The notes beneath the pieces are model-generated. The model was not told the DNA's origin, made no database searches, and worked only from the letters and a program-made list of their open reading frames with translations. The translations under genes were made by a program, and so were the position numbers. Positions 56,854-64,000 of a stretch of DNA of 64,000 bases are shown here, piece after piece (position 1 is the first letter of the stretch; each line of letters starts with the position of its first letter). This DNA is from Rhizobiaceae bacterium. Its GTDB lineage: Bacteria; Pseudomonadota; Alphaproteobacteria; Rhizobiales; Rhizobiaceae. The stretch spans positions 477,623 to 541,622 of the forward strand of contig JAEPNK010000001.1 of the NCBI GenBank assembly GCA_017643495.1, written 5' to 3'.

Positions 56854-57276
56854 TCAAAAAGGTTTCACAACAACCAGAATTACGATCGCAATCATCAACA
56901 GGGTCGGTCCTTCATTGGCGATTCGGTAAAACCTTGCAGAACGCAAACGTTTGTCCTCACGGAACTCGCGAACCCATCTTGCCTGAAAACCGTGAAATGC
57001 TGACATCAGGATGACAAGAAAGAATTTCGCAGCAAACCAGCCTTCCTGGTGTGCATCGATCAATACAACCAGCCACAAACCGAATATCCACGTCGCCAGC
57101 ATGGCCGGCGTCATGATAATCCTGAGAAGCCGCCGCTCCATAAGCTTGAATGTTTCTGACTGAACCGATCCAGTCTCTGCATCGAAATGATAAATGAGCA
57201 GGCGCGGCAAATACAATTGACCGGCCATCCAGCTGATAACCGAGATTATGTGAAGCGCTTTGACCCATTCATACAT
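56854..57276 (-). CDS. hemJ: Protoporphyrinogen IX oxidase HemJ
   Basis: This membrane enzyme oxidises protoporphyrinogen IX to protoporphyrin IX in haem synthesis. The 140-residue protein has four membrane helices and starts YEWVKALHIISVISWMAGQLYLPRLLIYH, with the conserved haem-ligand His (about residue 10) and Trp. W-F-G-L-W-L-V-V and a C-terminal RFYRIANEGPTLLMIAIVILVVVKPF follow, all typical of HemJ. It overlaps the hemE stop by one base, so hemE-hemJ are cotranscribed. Confidence 0.93.
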   Translation of the reverse strand: MYEWVKALHIISVISWMAGQLYLPRLLIYHFDAETGSVQSETFKLMERRLLRIIMTPAMLATWIFGLWLVVLIDAHQEGWFAAKFFLVILMSAFHGFQARWVREFREDKRLRSARFYRIANEGPTLLMIAIVILVVVKPF

Positions 57277-58295
57277 CAGCGTCCCTTCCTGACCCTTTCA
57301 ACAAGCTGTTCCACATGAGCGATCGGTGTTTGCGGTGTAATGCCATGACCAAGATTGAAAATTAGTGGCCCCGAACCGAGATTGTCGAGTATCGCGTCGA
57401 CCCCATCATTAAGGGCATCTCCACCAGCAATCAGCCTCAGCGGATCAAGCATGCCCTGAACCGGCCCTCCCTGTTGCAGCATTCTCGCCTGTTCTTCCGG
57501 CACACTCCAGTCAAGCCCGATACAGTCAACGCCGGTCCGTTCCCGGTATGTATTGTATTGCGTTCCACATCCTTTCGGGAAACCGATAATCCTTGCTCCA
57601 GGCACTTCCGACTGTACATTGGCAACAATTCTTGAAACCGGGCCAAGGCACCATTTCTCAAACTGGTCACCGCCAAGAATGCCTGCCCAAGAATCAAAGA
57701 TCTGAACCGCATCAGCACCCGCCTTCAGTTGCGCAACCAGATATTCCGAAGATGCCTCGACAAGGATATCAATCAGCTTCTCGAAAACAGCAGGCTGGCT
57801 CAAGGCAAAAAGCCTGGCAGGTGCCTGGTCAGGTGTACCCCTTCCGGCAATCATGTAAGTTGCCACAGTCCATGGAGCTCCGCAAAAACCAATCAGCGTG
57901 GTTTCATCCGGCAATTCGTTTCGCAGGCCTGAAACCGTTTCAAGTACTGGTGCAAGATGATCCAGCACATTGTCACTTTGCAGGTTTGAAATTCCGTTTG
58001 CATCAATCGGATCAAGAACCGGTCCTTCCCCTTCCCTGAATGCAACCTGTCTTCCCAGGGCATCAGGAATGACAAGGATGTCCGAAAACAGGATTGCTGC
58101 ATCAAAGCCAAACCGCCTGATCGGCTGCAATGTCACTTCAATTGCAAGTTCCGGGTTGTAACAAAGATCAAGAAACCCACCTGCCTGTTTTCTGGTTTCC
58201 TTGTACTCAGGCAGATATCGTCCGGCCTGTCTCATCAGCCAGATTGGTGGTACGGCAAGTTTTTCTCCTGCCAGAACCTTCATCACTTTTCTCAA
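57276..58295 (-). CDS. hemE: Uroporphyrinogen decarboxylase
   Basis: This enzyme decarboxylates uroporphyrinogen III to coproporphyrinogen III. The 339-residue protein has [19 protein letters not shown] with the substrate arginines, [40 protein letters not shown], and [12 protein letters not shown]. The start is ambiguous: TTG 58295 has GGAG seven bases upstream and gives the [10 protein letters not shown] seen in homologues, while ATG 58283 is four codons in. It borders the putative origin, the usual alphaproteobacterial arrangement, and is transcribed away from it. Confidence 0.95.
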   Translation of the reverse strand: MRKVMKVLAGEKLAVPPIWLMRQAGRYLPEYKETRKQAGGFLDLCYNPELAIEVTLQPIRRFGFDAAILFSDILVIPDALGRQVAFREGEGPVLDPIDANGISNLQSDNVLDHLAPVLETVSGLRNELPDETTLIGFCGAPWTVATYMIAGRGTPDQAPARLFALSQPAVFEKLIDILVEASSEYLVAQLKAGADAVQIFDSWAGILGGDQFEKWCLGPVSRIVANVQSEVPGARIIGFPKGCGTQYNTYRERTGVDCIGLDWSVPEEQARMLQQGGPVQGMLDPLRLIAGGDALNDGVDAILDNLGSGPLIFNLGHGITPQTPIAHVEQLVERVRKGR

Positions 58296-58534
58296 ACCAG
58301 TTTCTCCACAACACGGGTAAAAAAGGAACTTCTATGGAAGTTTTTGATTCTTATTAGACTCTGTGAACTACGGGGATTAACGTTCTTTCACAAGTCATTC
58401 ACATTTGGCTCACTTATCCATGAATCCAACCGGTAAAAAATCCTGATTGAAGAATCTGCTAAACAACATTTTAAAGAGCCAATATTTTCAATGACTAAGA
58501 GAAGTTATAATTCTTGGATGTGCTGTGAACAGAT

Positions 58535-58543
58535 TGTGCATAA
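58535..58543 (-). promoter_or_regulatory. DnaA box, perfect (minus strand)
   Basis: TGTGCATAA is the reverse complement of TTATGCACA, a full TTATNCACA consensus. Confidence 0.7.
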
Positions 58544-58568
58544 TTTTTGAAAACTGTATTACTCCCCG

Positions 58569-58577
58569 TTATTCACA
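58569..58577 (+). promoter_or_regulatory. DnaA box, perfect
   Basis: TTATTCACA matches TTATNCACA. It lies exactly 100 bases from the next perfect box. Confidence 0.7.
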
Positions 58578-58668
58578 GCCTCGATGAAACTTCGTATACA
58601 GGTTTGTACTTGTGCGTAAGTTTCGGGAGAGCGGGCATAGTTTCAGGTTAGGCGCGTCGATGCGGATT

Positions 58669-58677
58669 TTATCCACA
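58669..58677 (+). promoter_or_regulatory. DnaA box, perfect high-affinity type
   Basis: TTATCCACA is the classic strong DnaA box. A near match TCATGCACA follows one base later. Confidence 0.75.
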
Positions 58678-58739
58678 CTCATGCACAATATGCTGCAACC
58701 AGTAATCCTCCGTTTTCGCCATGGAAAGGTGCGCCGGTC

Positions 58740-59612
58740 TTGAACAAAAGAGCCAATTTCCACCTGCACCTGATTTCCGACTCAACAGGCGAAACACTGA
58801 TCGCTGCCGCCCGTGCAGTATCTTCCCAGTACAATTCAACCCAGGCTATCGAACATATTCACCCGATGGTGAGAAACCAGCGTCATCTTGAAACGGTTAT
58901 TCGCGAAATTGAAAACCATCCGGGCATTGTGCTTTACACGATTGCAAATCAGGAAATTTCCGAAATCCTTGAAACCAGTTGCAAGGAGCTCGGCGTACCC
59001 GTGGTTTCTGTGCTTGAGCCGATTTTCCAGACTTTCCAATCCTATCTCGGTAAACCAACCAAGCGGGTCGTGGGTGCACAACATGCGCTAGACAGCGAGT
59101 ACTTCCAGCGAATTGACGCCCTGAACTTCACCATGTTGCATGATGACGGCGTAATCCCCGAAGATATCGAAGAAGCCGATATTGTACTGATAGGCATAAG
59201 CAGGACTTCGAAAACACCGACCAGCATTTACCTAGCCAATCGTGGAGTGAAAACCGCGAATATCCCCCTCGTCCCGGGTGTTGATCTTCCTTCACAGGTT
59301 TTCAGTGCCAAAAAGCCCCTGATTGTGACCTTGATAGCGTCAACAGACCGTATCCAGCAGGTTCGACAGAACCGTCTTCTTGAACTCAATGCCGGCAATT
59401 ATTCATCAGGTTATGCGGACCGTGCTTCAATTGCCGAGGAACTTGCAGCTGCAAGAAGACTTTGCAACAAACATGGCTGGCCATCAATTGACGTGTCCCG
59501 AAAGTCAATCGAGGAAACAGCTGCTGCTGTCCTTGCCTTGCGGGCAAAACATCTTGCAGCCAGAAACGAAGCTATTGATGGAACGGCTGCACAGGAAATG
59601 CCAGATAACTGA
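58740..59612 (+). CDS. Pyruvate, phosphate dikinase regulatory protein (DUF299 kinase/phosphorylase)
   Basis: This bifunctional enzyme switches PPDK on and off by ADP-dependent phosphorylation and Pi-dependent dephosphorylation. The 290-residue protein has [13 protein letters not shown] at the start, [26 protein letters not shown], the P-loop [19 protein letters not shown], and the C-terminal [27 protein letters not shown]. The start is a TTG at 58740 with GGAAAGG about ten bases upstream; no ATG is in frame nearby. It borders the origin region and begins a rightward run with maf, aroE, coaE and dnaQ. Confidence 0.93.
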   Translation: MNKRANFHLHLISDSTGETLIAAARAVSSQYNSTQAIEHIHPMVRNQRHLETVIREIENHPGIVLYTIANQEISEILETSCKELGVPVVSVLEPIFQTFQSYLGKPTKRVVGAQHALDSEYFQRIDALNFTMLHDDGVIPEDIEEADIVLIGISRTSKTPTSIYLANRGVKTANIPLVPGVDLPSQVFSAKKPLIVTLIASTDRIQQVRQNRLLELNAGNYSSGYADRASIAEELAAARRLCNKHGWPSIDVSRKSIEETAAAVLALRAKHLAARNEAIDGTAAQEMPDN

Positions 59613-59652
59613 ACAAAGGCACAACTGAAATACAAATTCTACGGGTGATCGA

Positions 59653-60246
59653 ATGAGTGAAGTAATCCTGGCCTCGGGAAGCGCGATCCGTGCGCAAATA
59701 CTGGAAAACGCGGGAATCGCTTTCAGGCAGGTTCCGGCGGAAATCGATGAACGGGCAGTGGAAGAACCCCTGACGGAATCCGGTATGGACGGGGGTGATA
59801 TCGCGATGGTGCTTGCCATTGCCAAGGCAACGGAAGTTTCTAAGCGTCATCCCGGCAGTCATGTAATTGGCAGTGACCAGACGCTATCGCTCAATGGCGA
59901 ACTTCTTCACAAGCCGGAGGACATGGAAGCGGCCCGCCGCCGGTTGCTCGCCCTTTCCGGCAAGAGCCACGAACTGAGTTGTGCCGTTGTGATCGTTTGT
60001 GATGGCGAGGTGATCTGGCAACATACGGCAGTCAGTACCATAACCTTCCGCGATCTTGATCCCGGTTTTGTGGGTAGACACCTGGCCGCTGCCGGTGATG
60101 TTGTACTATCGAGCGTCGGCGCATACCAGATTGAAGGGTTGGGCGTTCAATTGTTTGACAAGATAGAGGGAGATTTCTTTTCCATCATGGGGCTTCCGCT
60201 GCTCCCGCTCCTTGCACAAATGCGCAAACTGGAAATCATGGAATGA
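59653..60246 (+). CDS. Maf family nucleoside-triphosphate pyrophosphatase
   Basis: Members hydrolyse non-canonical or modified nucleotides. The 197-residue protein has the N-terminal ILASGSAIRAQILENAGIAF (a variant of the LASxSPRR motif, with Ala-Ile in place of Pro-Arg), GSDQTLSLNGELLHKP, SGKSHELSCAVVI, and SVGAYQIEGLGVQLFDKIEGDFFSIMGLPL. It belongs to the Maf group found between the PPDK regulator and aroE in Hyphomicrobiales. Nucleotide choice is not known. It overlaps aroE by four bases. Confidence 0.92.
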   Translation: MSEVILASGSAIRAQILENAGIAFRQVPAEIDERAVEEPLTESGMDGGDIAMVLAIAKATEVSKRHPGSHVIGSDQTLSLNGELLHKPEDMEAARRRLLALSGKSHELSCAVVIVCDGEVIWQHTAVSTITFRDLDPGFVGRHLAAAGDVVLSSVGAYQIEGLGVQLFDKIEGDFFSIMGLPLLPLLAQMRKLEIME

Positions 60247-61091
60247 CAATCCGCGCCTTCGTTGCCGGATTCCCTGTCAGGCATTCAAAGTCCCCGAAAT
60301 TGCACGGCTACTGGTTGCAACACCATTCGGTCCAAGGCTCTTATGAAGCCCTCGAACTCAGTCCGGAAAACTTACCCCGGTTTCTTGAAGCCCTAAATGA
60401 AAAACCTTCCGCGGACACATTTGTCGGAGGCAATGTTACCATTCCACACAAGGAAGCAGCCTTTCAGCTTGTCGATGAACGCGATGAAGCTGCCGAAATG
60501 ATCGGTGCCGTCAATACTGTCTGGTTGCGTGATGGCAAGCTGCACGGCAGCAATACGGATGCTTTCGGATTTTCCGGCAATCTTGATGATTTTGCACCGG
60601 CTTGGCGAAGGGGAGAAACTGCCGTCATTTTTGGTGCAGGTGGTGCCTCCAGAGCTGTGATTCACGCTGTTTTGGAAGCCGAGTACAAACAGGTACACAT
60701 CGTCAATCGCACACTTTCACGGGCCCAGTCCTTGTCTGACCGGTTTGGCGGGCGCTGTCAGGCACATGGCTGGGATGCAATTTCAGAACTTCTGGCTGAA
60801 GCCGACCTTTTGGTCAACACAACATCGATTGGAATGGCCGGAAAACCGGATACTTCCCGCCTTGCCCTGCCTTCATTGGATAAGGTGCGCAAATCTGCCA
60901 TTGTTTCCGACATCGTATATACCCCGCTGGAAACTCCCTTTCTCAGGGAGGCAATGCGTTGCGGGCTGCAAACCGTGGACGGACTTGGCATGCTGCTTCA
61001 CCAGGCAGCGCCCGGTTTTGAAATCTGGTTCGGTATAAAACCCCGGGTAACAACCGGGTTGAGACAACACATTCTGGAGGCAGATGAATGA
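60243..61091 (+). CDS. aroE: Shikimate dehydrogenase
   Basis: This enzyme reduces 3-dehydroshikimate to shikimate with NADPH in the aromatic pathway. The 282-residue protein has VAGFPVRHSKSPKLHGYWL, VGGNVTIPHKEAAF with the catalytic Lys, GAVNTVWLRDGKLHGSNTDAFGF with the Asp, and GAGGASRAVIHAVLE (NADPH loop). VNTTSIGM, DIVYTPLETPFL and GMLLHQAAPGFEIWFG follow. Both ends overlap neighbours by four bases (maf, coaE), so the run is one translational unit. Confidence 0.95.
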   Translation: MTIRAFVAGFPVRHSKSPKLHGYWLQHHSVQGSYEALELSPENLPRFLEALNEKPSADTFVGGNVTIPHKEAAFQLVDERDEAAEMIGAVNTVWLRDGKLHGSNTDAFGFSGNLDDFAPAWRRGETAVIFGAGGASRAVIHAVLEAEYKQVHIVNRTLSRAQSLSDRFGGRCQAHGWDAISELLAEADLLVNTTSIGMAGKPDTSRLALPSLDKVRKSAIVSDIVYTPLETPFLREAMRCGLQTVDGLGMLLHQAAPGFEIWFGIKPRVTTGLRQHILEADE

Positions 61092-61684
61092 TTATTGCCG
61101 GCCTTACAGGGTCGATCGGGATGGGTAAATCTACAACTGCTGCCATGTTCATTGAGCGTGGTGTGCCCGTGCATGACGCGGATGCCGTTGTTCACGCCCT
61201 CTATGAGGGCGAGGCAGCAGACAAAATCGAAGCCGAATTTCCGGGAACGGTGACAAACGGCCGGGTGGACCGTTCCATGCTTGCCAAGCATGTGGTTGGC
61301 AAGCCGGAGGCGATGAAAAAGCTTGAATCAATCGTTCATCCACTGGTTGCTGCAAAACGTGACGAGTTTCTTGCTACCCATCGAAAGAACGAAGAGCCCC
61401 TGGTCATTCTGGATATTCCGCTTCTCTTTGAAACCGGTGGTGACAGTCTGGTTGACTGGATTATCGTGGTGACAGCATCTGCTGAAACACAAAGACAGCG
61501 TGTATTGTCCCGTCCGGACATGAATCCGGAAAAATTCGAGGCAATTCTGGCGCGTCAGGTTCCCGATTCCGAAAAACGTAAACGGGCAGATTTTCTGATT
61601 GATACGGATCAGGGCATGGAAGCGGCCCACCATCAGGTTCAGCACATTATCGCCGAACTGCATCAGGCTGGAAAATCTGTGTAA
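61088..61684 (+). CDS. coaE: Dephospho-CoA kinase
   Basis: This enzyme catalyses the last step of CoA synthesis. The 198-residue protein has the P-loop GLTGSIGMGKSTTAAMF, the DADAVVHALYEGEAA substrate loop, VHPLVAAKRDEF, LDIPLLFETGGDSLVDWIIVVTA, and QRQRVLSRPDMNPEKFEAILARQ. All active-site elements are present. It overlaps aroE at ATGA and is followed by dnaQ after 50 bases. Confidence 0.95.
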   Translation: MIIAGLTGSIGMGKSTTAAMFIERGVPVHDADAVVHALYEGEAADKIEAEFPGTVTNGRVDRSMLAKHVVGKPEAMKKLESIVHPLVAAKRDEFLATHRKNEEPLVILDIPLLFETGGDSLVDWIIVVTASAETQRQRVLSRPDMNPEKFEAILARQVPDSEKRKRADFLIDTDQGMEAAHHQVQHIIAELHQAGKSV

Positions 61685-61734
61685 GCCGGGCCAGGTCCGG
61701 CGACACACCTGATTGATACGAATAGAGTGGCACC

Positions 61735-62466
61735 ATGTCTGAAGCTGTCCGAGAAATCGTATTTGATACAGAAACCACTGGTCTTAGTCCGCAAGACGGC
61801 GACCGGGTTATCGAAATTGGTGCCGTTGAACTCGTAAACCGGTTTCCGACCGGAAAGGTATTTCACCAATATCTCAATCCGGAAGGGCGCGAGGTGCACC
61901 CCGATGCCTTGCGGATACACGGCATCAGCAACGAGCAATTGCTGGACAAGCCCACATTTTCAGAAGTTGCCGATAGCTTCCTGGCCTTCTTTGGTGAAGG
62001 CATGCTTGTCGCTCACAATGCCTCTTTCGATATCGGTTTTTTGAATGCCGAACTGGCAAGGCAAGGTCATCCGCCCCTCGCCCAGTCGCGGGTGATCGAT
62101 ACACTCCAGATGGCACGTCGGAAACATCCGGGTGCCCAGAATTCACTCGATGCCTTGTGTTCGCGTTACGGTATCGACAATTCACATCGCGAAAAGCACG
62201 GCGCACTGCTCGATTCCGAAATCCTTGCCGATGTTTATATCGAACTTCTTGGTGGACGACAGACAAGCATGGTTCTTGAACCTGGCGGTGCCGGGCGGGA
62301 TGATGCGGCTCCGAGACTCGACAAGGAGGGTCTTGAGATAAGTGCCCAGCGTCCGAAGCCGCTTCCTTCCAGGCTGAGCTCGGAAGACATTGCCCGCCAT
62401 ACCGAGTTTGTTGAGAAAATTGGTGAAGATGCGATGTGGAAAAAATTGCTTAAGCCAGCCTCCTGA
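61735..62466 (+). CDS. dnaQ: DNA polymerase III epsilon (proofreading) subunit
   Basis: This is the 3'-5' exonuclease of the replicase. The 243-residue protein has the DEDDh motifs: FDTETTGLSPQDGDRVIEIGAVE (ExoI), LVAHNASFDIGFLNAEL (ExoII), and HREKHGALLDSEILADVYIEL (ExoIII with the His-Asp). A C-terminal tail (~residues 180-243) links to the polymerase alpha subunit. It ends the rightward run from the origin and is closed by a strong terminator shared with secB. Confidence 0.95.
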   Translation: MSEAVREIVFDTETTGLSPQDGDRVIEIGAVELVNRFPTGKVFHQYLNPEGREVHPDALRIHGISNEQLLDKPTFSEVADSFLAFFGEGMLVAHNASFDIGFLNAELARQGHPPLAQSRVIDTLQMARRKHPGAQNSLDALCSRYGIDNSHREKHGALLDSEILADVYIELLGGRQTSMVLEPGGAGRDDAAPRLDKEGLEISAQRPKPLPSRLSSEDIARHTEFVEKIGEDAMWKKLLKPAS

Positions 62467-62511
62467 TCCTGTATCGGATTTCAAGTCTTTCCGCAGCATG
62501 TGAGAAGATAA

Positions 62512-62537
62512 AAAAGACCGGCACAAGCCGGTCTTTT
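62512..62537. terminator. Bidirectional intrinsic terminator between dnaQ and secB
   Basis: AAAAGACCGGC (62512-62522) and GCCGGTCTTTT (62527-62537) form a perfect 11-bp stem with an ACAA loop. A-tract and T-tract lie on the two arms, so it works for both convergent genes. Confidence 0.88.
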
Positions 62538-62561
62538 CGGGGTCTGCATTTGCAAGCGTGT

Positions 62562-63056
62562 TCAGGCGTTGGCTTTTTCCTGATTGGCCTGTGCCATGCG
62601 CTGCTGAAAGAGGGCTGCAAAATCAACCGGATCAATCATTAGTGGCGGGAAGCTGCCATTGCGCGTCGCATCAGCCATGATCTGGCGGGCAAACGGGAAG
62701 AGCAGTCGCGGACACTCGATCAGCACCGCCATCTGAAGCATGTCTTGCTGCATGCCCGTCAACCGGAAAACGCCAGCATATACAAGATCTGCCTTGAAGA
62801 GGACCTCTTCTCCGTCCTTTGCGGTAGCATCGAGCTTGAGTTCAACCTCAAAATCGGTTTCCGACAGTGGTGTCGGGTTCACATTGATGTTGATGTTGAT
62901 TTCTGGAGACTTTTCACGAGGACGCAGGGAGCCGGGCGCATGTGGATTTTCAAAGGAAAGATCTTTTACATATTGCGCTAGGATGTTCATGGTTGGCGAT
63001 GCTTGTTCTTCGCCACCGGCAGCTGTGCCATCCTTCGGGGTGGTGTCTTTGGCCAT
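62562..63056 (-). CDS. secB: Protein-export chaperone SecB
   Basis: This tetrameric cytoplasmic chaperone holds preproteins unfolded for SecA. The 164-residue protein has [104 protein letters not shown], all canonical. A Lys/Thr/Gly/Glu-rich N-terminal tail precedes the core, as in other alphaproteobacterial SecB. It converges with dnaQ at the terminator and is downstream of fxsA on the same strand. Confidence 0.96.
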   Translation of the reverse strand: MAKDTTPKDGTAAGGEEQASPTMNILAQYVKDLSFENPHAPGSLRPREKSPEINININVNPTPLSETDFEVELKLDATAKDGEEVLFKADLVYAGVFRLTGMQQDMLQMAVLIECPRLLFPFARQIMADATRNGSFPPLMIDPVDFAALFQQRMAQANQEKANA

Positions 63057-63171
63057 GTTGGTAAACCTGTTTCAGCAGTTTCATAGAAAAAGCGCGTATC
63101 TGCGCGTGAGGTTGCATTTGGCTAACATGTCAGGTCACTGATCACAAGAATAAGACCATCGTTTATTGTTT

Positions 63172-63669
63172 TCAGTCCTTGTCATTCTGGTGCCACGGGC
63201 TGTCCGGATTGGGTTTTTCACTGAATTCCGACGGATCGAGATCAACAACACCATCATCGCGCCGGGGCGATGCCTGTCCGCTCTGGTAATTTGTGAAGGT
63301 GGAGTGGGTTTTCACGACAACACGCGAAGCGATTGTGCTCCACAAGAATTGTCTGAAGGGTGGGAAAAAAAGCAAAAATCCGATCGAGTCCGTTACAAAC
63401 CCCGGTGTCAGCAACAAAACACCTGCAACCAGGATCATCACACCGTTGACTAGTTCACGTCCGGGCACCTGATTGTTGGCGGTTTGCGCCTGAATGCGGT
63501 TAAGCGTGGCAAATCCTTGAACCCGCAACAATATCGAGCCCAGTATCGCGGTGAAAAGTATCATGCCCAGTGTTGCCAGAATGCCAATCTCGCCGCCTAT
63601 CAGGATAAACACGGCAATTTCAAGCACTGGAATAACAAGCAGAATAAATGGTATCAGTCCGAAAGGCAT
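63172..63669 (-). CDS. fxsA: FxsA family membrane protein
   Basis: FxsA is an inner-membrane protein whose overexpression relieves phage F exclusion in E. coli; its natural role is unclear. The 165-residue protein has an N-terminal helix pair (LIPFILLVIPVLEIAVFILIGGEIGILATLGMILFTAILGSILLRVQG), PGRELVNGVMILVAGVLLLTPGFVTDSIGFLLFFPPFR, then a soluble tail rich in Asp and Pro. This is the FxsA pattern including the LRxQG stretch. It is divergent from the Tim44-like gene, the usual Hyphomicrobiales neighbourhood. Confidence 0.92.
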   Translation of the reverse strand: MPFGLIPFILLVIPVLEIAVFILIGGEIGILATLGMILFTAILGSILLRVQGFATLNRIQAQTANNQVPGRELVNGVMILVAGVLLLTPGFVTDSIGFLLFFPPFRQFLWSTIASRVVVKTHSTFTNYQSGQASPRRDDGVVDLDPSEFSEKPNPDSPWHQNDKD

Positions 63670-63839
63670 AGGCGTTCCATGATCATTGGAGTTATGGTTG
63701 CGTTTGGGTATTCATGCAATTGCATTTCGGTCTATGTAGGCATGCAAGGCGGCAATTTGAATGGCGGTCTTTGCAAGCAAGGGCGTAACCCTTATATCTA
63801 ATTCACTGACTCTTTTTTGAAAGTAATACCGGCGAAGCC

Positions 63840-64000
63840 ATGGAATCCCTTGATATCAACACCATAATCGTAATCGTTGTGGCCATCGCGGTACTGTTGA
63901 AGCTGCGATCTGTTCTCGGACAGCGAACAGGTCACCAGGAGCCGCCGGATTACCTGCGAGAGAAAAAAGAGCGTGCAGCCCGTCGCGATGAATCAGCCTC
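63840..64000 (+). CDS. Tim44/TimA-like domain protein, N-terminal part (3' truncated by window edge)
   Basis: Only about 53 residues are in the window. They show an N-terminal membrane helix (LDINTIIVIVVAIAVLLKLRSVLGQRTG) followed by a basic linker with EPPDYLREKKERAARRDE. This is the start pattern of the Tim44-domain protein (TimA) that sits opposite fxsA near secB and dnaQ in Hyphomicrobiales. The Tim44 domain itself lies beyond the edge, so the call rests on the N-terminus and context. The ATG at 63840 lies on the correct strand with about 170 bases to fxsA. Confidence 0.75.
   Translation, partial: MESLDINTIIVIVVAIAVLLKLRSVLGQRTGHQEPPDYLREKKERAARRDESA

Larger units (their letters stand above)
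58296..58739. other. oriC: Putative chromosomal replication origin (oriC)
   Basis: The 444-base gap between hemE and the PPDK regulator is AT-rich and has no gene. It holds three perfect TTATNCACA DnaA boxes (listed separately) and near matches with one mismatch at 58302-58310, 58395-58403, 58611-58619 and 58679-58687. AT-rich runs (about 58435-58560) could melt. Three GANTC sites (58346, 58422, 58452) suit CcrM methylation control. Hyphomicrobiales and Caulobacter origins are beside hemE. Flanking genes run away from the region on both sides. No CtrA full box is seen. Origin activity is inferred. Confidence 0.82.

Noticed and set aside
58461-58475. CTAA...TTAA in the origin as a CtrA site
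   Set aside because: The first half is CTAA and the spacing is 8, so no full CtrA box is present.

Overview
This window is core chromosome of an alphaproteobacterium, most likely of the order Hyphomicrobiales (Rhizobiales). The evidence is the gene order hemE - putative origin - PPDK regulator - maf - aroE - coaE - dnaQ, the rho / mnmE-mnmG-rsmG-parA-parB block facing leuS-lptE-holA, and the ftsK-lolA-xthA run. Cis-elements typical of the class also occur: 16-bp parS sites (TGTTTCACGTGAAACA), TTAA-N7-TTAA CtrA boxes, a GTTC-N7-GTTC SOS box, and GANTC sites at the origin. The genus cannot be named from the sequence. I saw no insertion sequences, prophage, CRISPR arrays, rRNA or obvious pseudogenes.

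Layout. 1-5.3 kb: the end of a DUF4893 gene, an AEC permease, and the succinate dehydrogenase operon sdhC-sdhD-sdhA-(small membrane protein)-sdhB. 5.4-13.5 kb: an accessory metabolic stretch with a cupin, a leucine dehydrogenase, a DUF302 protein, a GFA-family zinc protein behind a perfect SOS box, a VTT membrane protein, a divergent SDR / Crp-Fnr pair around a palindrome, and a C4-dicarboxylate-type TRAP transporter. 13.8-24.3 kb: an Omp19-like lipoprotein, zapE, then mdh-sucA-sucB-(MAPEG, SDR, exported protein)-lpd. The usual sucCD is absent from between mdh and sucA.

24.3-36 kb: a TerB protein, a glutamine amidotransferase, YggT, leuD-leuB-DUF6314, a FOXRED1-like oxidase paired with a uronate-dehydrogenase-like SDR, tRNA-Gly(GCC), and a small quality-control group (ProXp-ala-type deacylase, CnoX-type thioredoxin, Lon-N domain protein, Trm112), followed by UbiH and TesB. 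36-47.6 kb: ftsK behind a perfect CtrA box, lolA, xthA, a cyclic-nucleotide-binding protein, an OmpR-type regulator, an L,D-transpeptidase, a YggS protein, leuS, lptE and holA. 47.6-58.3 kb: parB, parA, rsmG, mnmG and mnmE (with four parS sites), a YyaL-type protein, rho, hemJ and hemE.

58.3-58.74 kb is an AT-rich gap with three perfect DnaA boxes and several near matches. It is the best candidate in the window for the chromosomal replication origin. Genes on both sides of it are transcribed away from it. From there to the end come the PPDK regulator, maf, aroE, coaE, dnaQ, secB, fxsA and the start of a Tim44-like gene.

The genes cover three main jobs: the TCA cycle (SDH, MDH, 2-oxoglutarate dehydrogenase), origin and segregation functions (oriC, ParAB/parS, FtsK, HolA, DnaQ), and the envelope (LolA, LptE, L,D-transpeptidase, SecB). 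The less-explained items most worth following are the unknown membrane protein inside the sdh operon, the SOS box before the GFA gene, the FOXRED1-like/SDR pair, and the CtrA boxes before ftsK and the Omp19-like lipoprotein.
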